From NCBI GenBank assembly GCA_963665975.1, contig OY762508.1, positions 3,410,001-3,474,000 of the forward strand: a stretch of DNA of 64,000 nucleotides, in the 5' to 3' direction. This document shows, piece after piece, positions 18,194-26,923 of the stretch. Positions within the stretch are counted from its first letter, which is position 1. The number at the start of each line of letters is the position of its first letter. The translations under genes and the position numbers were made by a program. Under the pieces are notes generated by a model. The model was not told the DNA's origin and did no database searches. It worked only from the letters and a program-made list of their open reading frames with translations. This stretch comes from G963665975 sp963665975 (GTDB taxonomy: Bacteria > Bacteroidota > Rhodothermia > Rhodothermales > Bin80).

Positions 18194-19081
18194 ATGTGCA
18201 CAACTCCTCTCGTGGGTGGTATTGAGGCTGGTGGCACCAAGTTTGTCTGCGCGATAGGGACGGGTCCCTACGACATTCGCGCGGAAGCGCGCATTCAAAC
18301 GCGCATGCCGGTTGAAACGCTTGAAGAGGCAGCCGCATTCTTCCGGGATCAGCCTGTGCTTCCCGTCGCCATCGGGATAGGCTGTTTTGGTCCGGTCGAC
18401 CCTCAGCCTGCGTCTCCGACCTACGGGTTTATAACGAATACGCCAAAAGATGGGTGGGCCAATATCGACGTGGCGGGCTATTTCCGGCGTGCGCTCGGTA
18501 TTCCGGTAGTCTTTGACACAGATGTGAATGCAGCTGTGCTCGGCGAGCACCGCTGGGGCGCAGCCCAGGATGTTAAGACATTCTTATACCTCACGATCGG
18601 TACGGGCATCGGCGGCGGCGCCCTCGTTGATGGCAAGCGCCTCCATGGTCTCCTGCATCCAGAGATGGGGCATATCCTCGTTCCCCGCGCCCCGGGAGAT
18701 GATTTTGAAGGCCTGTGCCCCTATCATCACACGTGCCTGGAGGGCATGGCCAACGGGCCGTCACTGGCAGCTCGCTGGGGCAAGTCGGGCTTGGAATTGC
18801 CCGTCGACCATGCGGCCTGGACCACGGAAGCGCACTATCTGGCCATGGCCGTAGTCAACTTTATGCTGACGTTGTCTCCCGAACGGGTCATCATGGGTGG
18901 TGGTGTCATGCACCAGAGACAGCTGTTTCCGCTCATTCGCGCGGCGGTGCGGGATCAATTAGGTGGCTACGTCCAAAAGCCTGAGATTATCGAGCAGATG
19001 GATGACTATATCGTGCCGCCGGATTTGGGGGATCGTGCCGGGGTCCTTGGGGCGATGGCACTGGCCATCGAAGCTGGGTGA
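18194..19081 (+). CDS. ROK family sugar kinase (fructokinase-like)
   Basis: A 295-residue ROK kinase. The phosphate-binding DxGxTK-type motif is GGIEAGGTKFVCAIG (about 8-22). The catalytic region is FDTDVNAAVLGEHRWG and the second phosphate motif is TIGTGIGGGALVDG. The ROK zinc motif reads GHILVPR...CPYHHTCLEG with the Cys/His ligands. This pattern matches BS YdhR/GmuE-type fructokinases. I chose the ATG at 18194; a TTG four codons upstream is also in frame. It converges on kdgK with only 2 bp between stops. Confidence 0.85.
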   Translation: MCTTPLVGGIEAGGTKFVCAIGTGPYDIRAEARIQTRMPVETLEEAAAFFRDQPVLPVAIGIGCFGPVDPQPASPTYGFITNTPKDGWANIDVAGYFRRALGIPVVFDTDVNAAVLGEHRWGAAQDVKTFLYLTIGTGIGGGALVDGKRLHGLLHPEMGHILVPRAPGDDFEGLCPYHHTCLEGMANGPSLAARWGKSGLELPVDHAAWTTEAHYLAMAVVNFMLTLSPERVIMGGGVMHQRQLFPLIRAAVRDQLGGYVQKPEIIEQMDDYIVPPDLGDRAGVLGAMALAIEAG

Positions 19082-19083
19082 GC

Positions 19084-20112
19084 CTACCGTTCTACGCGGC
19101 CCGAGCCGCTGCCTTGACGCAGCTTTTCGATTTCGGCCACGGAGCTAAGATTGAAGTCGCCCGGAATGGCATGTTTCAGGCACGAGGCGGCAACGGCATA
19201 CTCCAGGGCCTCGCGCGAATCGTCCTTCCGGAGCAATCCACAGATGAGCCCGCCGGCAAACGAGTCACCCGCACCCACGCGGTCGACAACCTGAATATCA
19301 TAGCGGCGCGAACGATAGGGCGCCACACAATCGCGGGTGTCCAGCATCAGGGCGCTCCAGCCGTTACGGGAGGCAGAGAAACTCTCACGAAGTGTAATGG
19401 CGACGGAGGAAAATGCGTACGTGTCCATGAGCTGGCGGGCCAACAAGCCATAGGCTCGCTCGTCCAGCTGAGCCTTCTCAATATCCGTGCCTTGCATCTG
19501 TATGCCCAGACTACGGTGGGCGTCTTCCTCATTGGCGATGCAGACATCTACAAATTCCATGAGTGGCGTCATCACCGCTTGCGCTTCGTGCTCGGCCCAC
19601 AGCTTTTTTCGGTAGTTCAGGTCACAGCTAACCACTGCACCGGCGTTCCGGGCGGCCTGACACGCGACACGGATACATTCTTCGGCTGCTGGGCCGAGCG
19701 CCGGCGTGATGCCGGACCAATGGAACCAGTCGGCATTGTCGAAGACACGCTCCCAATCCACAGACGACGCCTCCATCGTGCTGACAGCAGACCGGGATCG
19801 GTCGTAGATAACCTGCGAGGGACGCTGGCTGGCTCCCGTTTCCAGGAAATAGATGCCGACGCGGTCACCCCCGCGCACAATGTGATGCGTGTTCACGCCG
19901 AAACGCCGTAGGTGGTTCACAGCAGCCTGTCCAATGGCGTGCTCCGGCAGTCGTGTGACAAAGCAGGCATCCAGGCCCGCCTGGGCGAGTGTAACTGCAA
20001 CGTTTGCTTCGCTGCCACCGAAGGAAACCCCGAACGAGGATGCTTGCAGAAAGCGCTCCGCGCCAGGCGGAGAAAGCCGCAGCATCAGTTCTCCGAACGT
20101 GCATACTTTCAT
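19084..20112 (-). CDS. kdgK: 2-keto-3-deoxygluconate kinase
   Basis: A 342-residue PfkB-family kinase that phosphorylates KDG to KDPG. The N-terminal FGELMLRLSPPG is typical of KdgK, and the PfkB signature near the C-terminus reads VDRVGAGDSFAGGLICGLL, with the catalytic Asp in GAGD. It is the second gene of a minus-strand pair, 47 bp after eda. Together they finish uronate catabolism begun by UxaB and UxaA, which are encoded at 53-61 kb. Confidence 0.9.
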   Translation of the reverse strand: MKVCTFGELMLRLSPPGAERFLQASSFGVSFGGSEANVAVTLAQAGLDACFVTRLPEHAIGQAAVNHLRRFGVNTHHIVRGGDRVGIYFLETGASQRPSQVIYDRSRSAVSTMEASSVDWERVFDNADWFHWSGITPALGPAAEECIRVACQAARNAGAVVSCDLNYRKKLWAEHEAQAVMTPLMEFVDVCIANEEDAHRSLGIQMQGTDIEKAQLDERAYGLLARQLMDTYAFSSVAITLRESFSASRNGWSALMLDTRDCVAPYRSRRYDIQVVDRVGAGDSFAGGLICGLLRKDDSREALEYAVAASCLKHAIPGDFNLSSVAEIEKLRQGSGSGRVER

Positions 20113-20159
20113 GGTTACACCAAGGCGTAAAAATGGGTTAGAGGTTTGCCGGTAGTGGC

Positions 20160-20828
20160 CTATGCCTGCCTTGCTCGCGCTTCCGCGATGCTGCGGCGCA
20201 GCGTGCGGGCTCGTTCAGTCAGCACGCTATACCGGCCCTCGGCAATCGCAGACTGATCCACCAGGGAGCCGCCAAGCCCGACTGCGGAGGCTCCAGCAAA
20301 CAGCCATTCGCCAGCCGTGTCGGGCTGAATGCCTCCGGTAGGAACGAGCTTCAAATGTGGCAGCGGCGCGAGCAGGGCAGAAATAAATCCCCTGCCAACA
20401 ATATGGGCAGGAAACACTTTTAATAGGTCCGCGCCGCACTCACTGGCCTGTTGCGCCTCTGTGGGCGTAAATACGCCAGGCAAGGCAGGAGCGCCATGCT
20501 TGTGGGCAGTTGCAATGACGGCTGGCTGCAGTATTGGACTGACCACAAACTGCGCTCCGGCATCAATGGCCTGCTCTACCTGCTGTGTGGTTAGAACGGA
20601 ACCGACGCCGATAAGCGCGGACGCGGCGACGTGACGGCTCAGGGTCTGGATGTGGTCCAGCGCGCCTGGCGTGGTCATGGTGACCTCCAACACGTCGACG
20701 CCTCCCGCAAGGAGGGCTTCGGCTACCGGGAGGAGGCTGTCAGCCTGTCGCATCCGTATAACCGCGATAGCGCCAGACTCCAGGATGCGCTGTGTGCGTT
20801 CTGCACGAGACATGCTGCGTGTTACCAT
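20160..20828 (-). CDS. eda: KDPG/KHG aldolase
   Basis: A 222-residue class I aldolase that splits 2-keto-3-deoxy-6-phosphogluconate into pyruvate and glyceraldehyde-3-phosphate. The Schiff-base Lys lies in DLLKVFPA (about residue 135). The catalytic Glu is in DVLEVTMTTPGA, and the phosphate-binding PTGGI motif is present. Met6 (20813) is an alternative start. It is the first gene of the eda-kdgK pair and is divergent from the PLP decarboxylase gene, with about 130 bp between starts. Confidence 0.92.
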   Translation of the reverse strand: MVTRSMSRAERTQRILESGAIAVIRMRQADSLLPVAEALLAGGVDVLEVTMTTPGALDHIQTLSRHVAASALIGVGSVLTTQQVEQAIDAGAQFVVSPILQPAVIATAHKHGAPALPGVFTPTEAQQASECGADLLKVFPAHIVGRGFISALLAPLPHLKLVPTGGIQPDTAGEWLFAGASAVGLGGSLVDQSAIAEGRYSVLTERARTLRRSIAEARARQA

Positions 20829-20959
20829 TCTACGTCAACAGGAATTGCGAAATACGGACGAAGTCAGCCATTGTCAACTGCCGAGAGCGCGTCTCAGAGA
20901 ATGAAACCATTCTTCAAACTCGTCGAATAATGCTCGTTAACCAACAGACTGCTTGCCAA

Positions 20960-22411
20960 ATGAACGAAAGGAAGGAACGTATTGAGCGACTGGAAACCGT
21001 GGCCCGTCGCCTGGAACCTACGGTTGGAGAGTTCGATGACCTCTTAGGCCACGTTGCGGCGTATGCGCGCCGGCATATCGCGAGTCTCAAGGAGGCACCC
21101 GCATATGTGGAGCGGGAGGATGCGGCGCGCGGCCTACTTGATTCGCCTATTTCCGAGCACGGTATTGGTATTACAGAGGTACTACAACTGCTGAACTACA
21201 ACGTAGACACCATTGGCATCAATCCAGCCTCAGGTCGCTTCATGGGCTATATTCCGGGAGGCGGGCTTGTGCATTCTGCGCTTGGAGACCTGTTGGCCGC
21301 GATTTCGAACCGGTATGCCAGTGTCTTTTTTGCCGGGCAGGGAGCAGTACGCATGGAAGACATGCTTGTCCGTTGGATGGCCTCCATTGCCGGATATCCT
21401 CCGGACTCCGCAGGGTTTCTAAGCTCCGGTGGGAGCATCGCGAACCTTTCCGCAATTGTGGCCGCGCGCGAGGCACACCACGTAGAGGATGACGCTGTCG
21501 AACGAAGCGTTGCCTACATGACCGACCACACGCACTATTGCGTGGATAAAGCCATGCGCATTGCGGGGCTCAGCCGATGCATCCGCCGATCGATCCGACT
21601 CGATGAGAACTATCGCATGGCGCCCGAGGCGCTGGAAGAGGCCATTATTGCGGATAAGAAGGCCGGATATCATCCATGGCTTGTAGTCGCGTCCGCGGGA
21701 ACGACCAATACCGGTGCTGTGGATCCGCTATGCACGGTAGCAGACATCGCACGCGCACACGGCCTCTGGTATCACTGCGAAGGCGCATACGGCGCGTTTT
21801 TTGTCCTGTGCCCGGAGGGCCGTGAAAAACTGGTCGGCATGGGATCGTCCGACTCGCTCGTCCTGGATCCTCACAAGACGCTGTTTCTGCCGTACGGTAC
21901 GGGCGCGCTACTGGTCAGGGATCGCCAGAAGCTGGTGCAGGGGCATGGTGGCTGGGCTTCCTTTCTGCAGGATGCGGGTGGGGAGTTCGGCGAGATTTCG
22001 TCCGCCTTCCTGTCGCCAGAACTGACCAAGCACTTCCGGGGACTGCGCATGTGGCTGCCACTCAAACTGGTGGGAGTCGCTCCGTTCCGTGCTGCGCTGT
22101 CAGAAAAAATACAGTTGGCTCGCTACTTCTTCGAAGAGCTGCAGAAGATCAATGGGTTTCGCATGGGACCCTATCCCGATCTGTCGGTCGTAACGTATCG
22201 CTTCAGGCCTCCCAACGGCGATCCTGATGTCTTCAATCAACGGCTTGTCGAGCGGATCAACCAAGATGGGCGCGTATTCTTGAGCTCGACGCGGATTCAG
22301 GGACTCTTCGTCCTGCGTGCCGCAATCGTCTGTTTCCGGACGCACCGGGATGACATTGATCTTGCGATCGAAATCCTGAAGCGTGAGGCAAAGAAACTGC
22401 TCGAGGAATAA
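20960..22411 (+). CDS. Pyridoxal-phosphate-dependent decarboxylase (group II)
   Basis: About 483 residues of the aromatic amino acid/glutamate decarboxylase fold (PF00282). The PLP lysine is in LDPHKTLFLPYGTG. Other marks are FLSSGGSIANLSAI, the His stacking region MTDHTHYCVDKA and ASAGTTNTGAVDP. The product would be an amine from an aromatic or related amino acid; the exact substrate is not readable. Starts at 20930 and 20960 are both possible; I prefer 20960, where the MNERKERIERLE helix begins. Its last 16 codons are repeated, diverged, 7.9 kb downstream at 30223-30273. Confidence 0.85.
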   Translation: MNERKERIERLETVARRLEPTVGEFDDLLGHVAAYARRHIASLKEAPAYVEREDAARGLLDSPISEHGIGITEVLQLLNYNVDTIGINPASGRFMGYIPGGGLVHSALGDLLAAISNRYASVFFAGQGAVRMEDMLVRWMASIAGYPPDSAGFLSSGGSIANLSAIVAAREAHHVEDDAVERSVAYMTDHTHYCVDKAMRIAGLSRCIRRSIRLDENYRMAPEALEEAIIADKKAGYHPWLVVASAGTTNTGAVDPLCTVADIARAHGLWYHCEGAYGAFFVLCPEGREKLVGMGSSDSLVLDPHKTLFLPYGTGALLVRDRQKLVQGHGGWASFLQDAGGEFGEISSAFLSPELTKHFRGLRMWLPLKLVGVAPFRAALSEKIQLARYFFEELQKINGFRMGPYPDLSVVTYRFRPPNGDPDVFNQRLVERINQDGRVFLSSTRIQGLFVLRAAIVCFRTHRDDIDLAIEILKREAKKLLEE

Positions 22412-22481
22412 CGAAGCATTCCGTCCACATGCCGCCGTCGCCAACCGTTGGTCCGTAGCTTGGCGGTACGGATACGTCCAC
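22373..22481. repeat. Left copy of a duplicated decarboxylase/dinB junction
   Basis: This segment holds the last codons and stop of the PLP decarboxylase gene plus about 65 bp beyond it. It aligns with 30235-30342 with one single-base gap and about four in five bases identical, including an unbroken 22-base core beginning GTCCGTAGCTTGG. The two copies bracket the hut genes. The right copy joins a decarboxylase tail to an intact dinB gene; this one joins an intact decarboxylase to a dinB tail. Confidence 0.85.
22423..22481 (-). pseudogene. Remnant of the 3' end of a dinB-like gene
   Basis: On the minus strand this reads VDVSVPPSYGPTVGDGG, close to the C-terminus of the intact DinB protein at 30286-30807 (LLDVPVPPSYGPTADEGHA). 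The stop codon is lost through a single-base difference and no upstream DinB sequence is recognisable. It is best read as the surviving tail of a second dinB copy convergent with the decarboxylase gene. Confidence 0.75.
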
Positions 22482-22877
22482 AGTGATCAAGGACCAGCTT
22501 ATTTTGCGGTTAGCTGTAGATTGTTTCTGGACGCATTTTGAGGATGCGGATCTGACGCCACAGATTTTGAAGCAATTTAGCAAATGACTTGCCGAGTCCT
22601 GATTTTGGCACGTGGGTGTGTCTTCTGTGCACACCGATTTCTGCATAGAGTGCAAGTGTTTGTGCTTTTCTCAGCGAGTCGAGCAGGTGGCAGCGCGCCG
22701 AAGTTGCTTTACGTGCATACAGAAGGGGGATGATCCGCTTAGTTTGGCGAGCGAAGCATTTACCCCCTTGGAGGACGCAATGCAGTATCCTCCCGTTTCT
22801 CTTGCGATTCCCGGCCGATACGGCAACGAAGGGCTACCGGTTCTTTGTAGTTAGGCCAACTGGCCATACTCTACGAT
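22482..22877. other. Stretch without a recognised gene at the left edge of the hut island
   Basis: A plus-strand frame of about 34 codons from 22482 (it begins VIKDQLILRL and ends at a TGA near 22588) looks protein-like but is too short to name. The rest shows no domain, RNA gene or clear terminator. It may be decayed sequence left by the event that placed the hut genes here. Confidence 0.35.
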
Positions 22878-24239
22878 CTAGATATGCCTAAACCTTTCCT
22901 GGACGGACCGGAATCTGTCTTCAATGGCGATTCTGTGCACGTGCTGGCCCCCGCGCACCATATGGCGGCCCGCTGACCAGACATTCTGAATTAGGTAGTC
23001 GCTGCCGGCAAATATCCAGGTATCCAGAATCGTGTCACCGGTTAATCCTCTTAGTTCAGTCTTGTCTCCGTTCAATTCCATCAGATCTGCCCAGGCACCT
23101 GCTTCTATTTTGCCGCCATTCCGGCCGGTGGCCAAGCCACCTCCTTCGCACGCTCTCTCGAATAACGCGCGTCCCGTTGAGGTATGCCCCATAGCCAGTA
23201 CAGCGCGCCTGCCATCACGGAGACGCTGGGAATACTCAAGCGTCCGGTACTCCTCGGCCTGCGAAATCCGGACATTAGAATCCGATCCAATCCCAAATCG
23301 GCCGCCAACACTCAGATAAGTCGGACCAACAAAAATGCCATCACCCAGATTGCTTTCAGTAATCGGACACAAGCCTACAATCGCACCAGTCTGGGCAAGC
23401 GCACGGGTCTCGTGGTCATTCATCTGTGTACAGTGGATGAGGCACCAGCGGCTGTCCACGTCGCATTGGTTCAGTACCCATTGAACTGGACGAGAACCCC
23501 AGGCGCCTTCAATTTCCTCGACTTCAGCCGGCTGCTCCGCCAAATGCATATGAAATGGCAATTCGGGCCTCGCTTTTTCGACAAGAGCCAGCGATTCGCT
23601 GCTCACGGCGCGAAGGGAATGCGCCGCAACGCCCATGCCCGCATCACCAGGCAGAGAGGATACAGCCGTTTCAGTTGCATCTAGGAGTGCGCAGAACTGA
23701 TCTATGTTGCAGCCAAACCGGTCTTGGCCGGGCATTAACGGACGGCCGTCGCACCCGCCTTGTTCGTATAAGGCTGGCAAGAGGTGTAAACCTATGCCGC
23801 TCTGGCAAGCAGCCGCAGCGATACGCGCGGACATTTCGGCTGGATTGTCGTAAGCCACACCCCCCTTTCCATGATGCAGGTAGTGAAATTCCGCTACTGC
23901 AGGAAAACCAGCCTCTAGCATTTCCATTTGAACGAATGCGGCGGTTGCTTCTATGTCTTCAGGAGTCAGAATCTCCAAAAACCGGTACATGAGCCGGCGC
24001 CAGCTCCAGAAATCATCACTTGTGTTTTCACCACGAGTCTCAGTGAGCCCGGCCATAAGTCTCTGAAACGAGTGGGAGTGCAGATTAACTGGAGCTGGAA
24101 GCAATACGGAATACAGTTCGCCGTCCGGAGGCTGATCTGCCTTGACTCGCTCGATTTTCCCATTCGAGCCAATCACAATTGAAACGGAATCTTTCCAGCC
24201 CTCGGGAGTGAGGGCTGTTGTTGCCCAAAGCTTCCTCAT
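22878..24239 (-). CDS. hutF: Formimidoylglutamate deiminase
   Basis: A 453-residue amidohydrolase-superfamily enzyme that converts N-formimino-L-glutamate to N-formyl-L-glutamate and ammonia. Metal and substrate motifs are LHSHSFQRLMAGLTE (the HxH pair, about 53-67), FHMHLAEQPAEVEE (about 229-242), CLIHCTQM (about 268-275) and GIGSDSNVRIS, where the Asp is the catalytic base. This is the branch with HutG rather than formiminoglutamase HutG/E. It is transcribed away from hutI-hutH-hutU; a decayed IS30 lies between them. HutG itself is not in the window. Confidence 0.92.
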   Translation of the reverse strand: MRKLWATTALTPEGWKDSVSIVIGSNGKIERVKADQPPDGELYSVLLPAPVNLHSHSFQRLMAGLTETRGENTSDDFWSWRRLMYRFLEILTPEDIEATAAFVQMEMLEAGFPAVAEFHYLHHGKGGVAYDNPAEMSARIAAAACQSGIGLHLLPALYEQGGCDGRPLMPGQDRFGCNIDQFCALLDATETAVSSLPGDAGMGVAAHSLRAVSSESLALVEKARPELPFHMHLAEQPAEVEEIEGAWGSRPVQWVLNQCDVDSRWCLIHCTQMNDHETRALAQTGAIVGLCPITESNLGDGIFVGPTYLSVGGRFGIGSDSNVRISQAEEYRTLEYSQRLRDGRRAVLAMGHTSTGRALFERACEGGGLATGRNGGKIEAGAWADLMELNGDKTELRGLTGDTILDTWIFAGSDYLIQNVWSAGRHMVRGGQHVHRIAIEDRFRSVQERFRHI

Positions 24240-24300
24240 ATCTTGGACTCCCTCAACGGATTACGAGATTTCAATCCAAGTGGTAGACAAAGTGCGTTAA

Positions 24301-24386
24301 CGTCCACAATGTATTGTCACGCTAGTGGACGCGATACGGATTAGCGCGAATTGGATAGTGAAACGCAACACGTCTGATATTGCGTT
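24301..24386. promoter_or_regulatory. Two inverted repeats upstream of hutF
   Basis: CGTCCAC-N17-GTGGACG spans 24301-24331 and AACGCAA-N11-TTGCGTT spans 24362-24386. Both have perfect 7-bp arms and lie 60-150 bp upstream of the hutF start. They could be operators for a hut regulator, which is not encoded in the window, or relics of the neighbouring insertion sequence. The sequences are seen; any role is inference. Confidence 0.25.
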
Positions 24387-24487
24387 CTGAAGAGTTGAAG
24401 CGTAAATAACGTGATGAAGGGGACGCGTTCGGTCCAAGTAGTGGCGATAATCCGTGGGTCCAACCAAAGGGGTTATCCACGGCCGAG

Positions 24488-25430
24488 CGGCCCTATCACC
24501 TGCGATACCTGGATGCGGGCGAACGCCACCAGGTATACGCTCTTTTGAAGCAAAAGTATTCCCATTGGAAGATTGTCGAGCACTTGGGACAAGTTCCGTC
24601 GACGACCGAGCAGGAGCTGGATTACAACAGGAGACAGCGTGGCGTTTACGCCCCCGATTTCGTGGACGCAAGCGCGCACAAGCGTTGCATCGCGGCGTCC
24701 AGGAAGTGGCGTTATATGGCCTCCATTCAATAGGTGTGTGAGAATTGGCCTTTGTTGCGTTGAGACTGGAGCAAAATCGCGAGCTGGCACCGGGCATGGG
24801 AGAGCGGCATTGACCTTTTCCCCAAGTGGATCTGTGAGCAGGTTGCGCGCGACCGTGCAGCGGGTAGCAAGTTGATTCGGCACTTGCGCCTCGAGGGCAA
24901 TAAATGACGCAGACACCAACGCGCGGGAGAGGCAAGATACCGGAGCGCATGGGCTTGGGAATTGTCCACTGGAAGGTGATGCGAGGATCCGTGTGGGCGG
25001 CCGGGAGATTGACTCCATAGCGGGCAGCATCACCAGGGATAACTGCTTACGCTGGTGGAGAGCAGGCCCAAGTTCTTACGCATGTACATACTGCCCCACA
25101 AACTCGTAGACACGGTCAAGCGGGTTATGGTACGGCTCTTAAGACGACCCCGAGAGCTTGAACATTTCATTACCGCAGACAAAAGCATGGAGGTCGCGCA
25201 GCACGCCAGGGTGGTCTAACGATTCGACGTGTCCGTTTAACTTGCCGACCCTTCCAGTCGTGGTAGCGCGGCTTATACGAGCACATGTTGGGCCCGGTGC
25301 AGGCGAACTTTCTGAAGTGTTCGCGTTTTACACAGATTCGGGTAATCCGTCGGTGCGCAACGTGGCAAACCGCCGCAACAACCGTCCGCGCAAGGTACGG
25401 CAATTCGCAAGGTCCGTAGAAGCGTTCTAA
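24488..25430 (+). pseudogene. Decayed IS30-family transposase
   Basis: Translation in changing frames recovers an IS30 transposase from end to end. The N-terminus has the helix-turn-helix region with RYLDAGERHQVYALLK and the degraded STTEQELDYNRRQRGVY part. The middle has HLRLEGN. The catalytic part has LLTLVESRPKFLRMYIL (compare LLTLVERKSRY in active members). The C-terminus has NRRNNRPRKVRQFARS followed by a stop (compare LNNRPRKCLGY). Many stops and frameshifts show it is long dead. It sits between hutF and hutI and shows that mobile DNA took part in building this region. Terminal repeats could not be fixed. Confidence 0.72.
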
Positions 25431-25720
25431 GCCACCCTGCTCGTTGCCTGAATCCACGCGTGCAGAGAGCTGTTGCGACCAAATGGCGCTATGGACTTAG
25501 ACACATGCGCTACCCGAAGTGCGCCCAAATGGGTCCTCTGGACGCCAGGCTCGCCGTGGGCCAACCATGCGATAACCGGAAAGCACAAGTCTCTCGACGA
25601 TTAGAACGAACTTTTTGGGGGTCCGGAGCTTTTTAAAATCACCACACCTTTTTCCCGACAAAGCACGCCCACCGTTCTCTAAACCTGCACCGTTACTCTT
25701 CATAGTCCAACTTGCGAAGC
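25431..25720. other. Stretch between the IS30 relic and hutI
   Basis: No gene is recognised. The stretch is richer in A and T around 25600-25660, with several T-runs. It must hold the promoter for the hutI-hutH-hutU operon unless that starts further upstream. A minus-strand frame reading GRALSGKRCGDFKKL looks protein-like but could not be identified. Confidence 0.3.
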
Positions 25721-26899
25721 ATGTTGCGGAAAGTCTATTCAAACTGCCAGATAGCTACCATGGAGCGTGGGGAGAACCCGTATGGACTGATCTCCGACGC
25801 GGGTCTGGTAGTAACCGACGGCATGGTAGAATGGGTGGGCGCAAGAAGTACCATGCCGGCCGCATATGAGCGATATGAGCAGGTGGACTTGGCTGGGATG
25901 ACGATCACGCCCGGGCTGATTGACTGTCACACCCATATCGTGTTTGGCGGCGACCGGGCGAGCGAATTTGAATTGCGATTGAAAGGGACAGATTACGAGG
26001 ACATCGCCAGGAGTGGGGGCGGAATATTGTCCACAATGCGCGCGACAAGGGTGGCCAGTGAAGACGATCTGGCGCATTCTGCGCTGCACCGCCTAGAAGC
26101 ACTTCTCGCCGAAGGCGTTTGTGTGGTCGAAGTTAAATCGGGCTATGGACTCCGGTTGGATGACGAGCTGAGACTGTTAAGGGTGGCGCGCCGTTTGGCC
26201 GCAATGCGTCCGGTGCGAATCGTGACGTCCTGGCTGGCGGCACATGCAGTTCCGCCAGAATATGACGGAAAGGCCGATGCCTACATTGAGGAGGTGGTTA
26301 TAAGAGGCTTGCGGCAAGCCCATGCCGAGGGTCTGGTAGATGCTGTCGATGGCTTTTGCGATCCCATCGCGTTCTCGCCAGCACAGATTGCCCGCATTTT
26401 TGACGTGGCCAACTCTCTCGGTCTGCCGGTTAGACTGCATACGGAGCAGTTCGCAAACCTTGGAGGAGCGCAGATGGCCGCGCGTTATGGCGCTCTTTCT
26501 GTCGATCATCTTGAATACCTGGATAGAGAGGGTGTCCGGGCACTGTCTGGAAGCGGCACGATAGCTGTGCTGTTGCCCGGGGCTTACTATACGCTTGGCC
26601 AGGGTCAAGCGCCGCCTGTGCAGGCACTTCGTGAGGCCAATGTTCCGATGGCTGTAGCTACGGACGGCAATCCAGGCTCTTCCCCGCTGTTTTCTGTCTT
26701 GACAGCCATGAACATGGCTTGCACGTTGTTTCAATTGACGCCGGAGGAGGCACTGACCGGTACTACAATCGAAGCTGCGCGCGCGCTGGGGCTACAAGAC
26801 GAATACGGCACACTATCGGTAGGAAAACGTGCGATTTCGCCGTTTGGAATATTCAACACCCGGCCGAGCTGGCTTACCGCATTGGCTTCAATTCGCTAA
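25721..26899 (+). CDS. hutI: Imidazolonepropionase with a frameshifted C-terminus
   Basis: An amidohydrolase that opens 4-imidazolone-5-propanoate to N-formiminoglutamate. Metal motifs are LIDCHTHIVFGG (about 70-81), SWLAAHAVPPEY, LPVRLHTEQF and the catalytic Asp region VATDGNPGSS. The family C-terminus (GTLSVGKRADFAVWNI...) is broken: after GKRA at about 26831-26834 one base appears to be missing, and the frame ends at 26899 with an unrelated tail. The proper tail, DFAVWNIQHPAELAYRIG, continues in the next frame to a stop at 26934, overlapping the hutH start. All metal ligands precede the break, so partial function is possible. The ATG at 25721 is preferred over a TTG at 25712. Confidence 0.88.
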   Translation: MLRKVYSNCQIATMERGENPYGLISDAGLVVTDGMVEWVGARSTMPAAYERYEQVDLAGMTITPGLIDCHTHIVFGGDRASEFELRLKGTDYEDIARSGGGILSTMRATRVASEDDLAHSALHRLEALLAEGVCVVEVKSGYGLRLDDELRLLRVARRLAAMRPVRIVTSWLAAHAVPPEYDGKADAYIEEVVIRGLRQAHAEGLVDAVDGFCDPIAFSPAQIARIFDVANSLGLPVRLHTEQFANLGGAQMAARYGALSVDHLEYLDREGVRALSGSGTIAVLLPGAYYTLGQGQAPPVQALREANVPMAVATDGNPGSSPLFSVLTAMNMACTLFQLTPEEALTGTTIEAARALGLQDEYGTLSVGKRAISPFGIFNTRPSWLTALASIR

Positions 26900-26923
26900 A
26901 GATGCATGTGCATGGAGGCTCAG

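Noticed and set aside
19078..19911. A 277-codon plus-strand open frame
   Set aside because: It is antisense to kdgK, which carries clear PfkB signatures.
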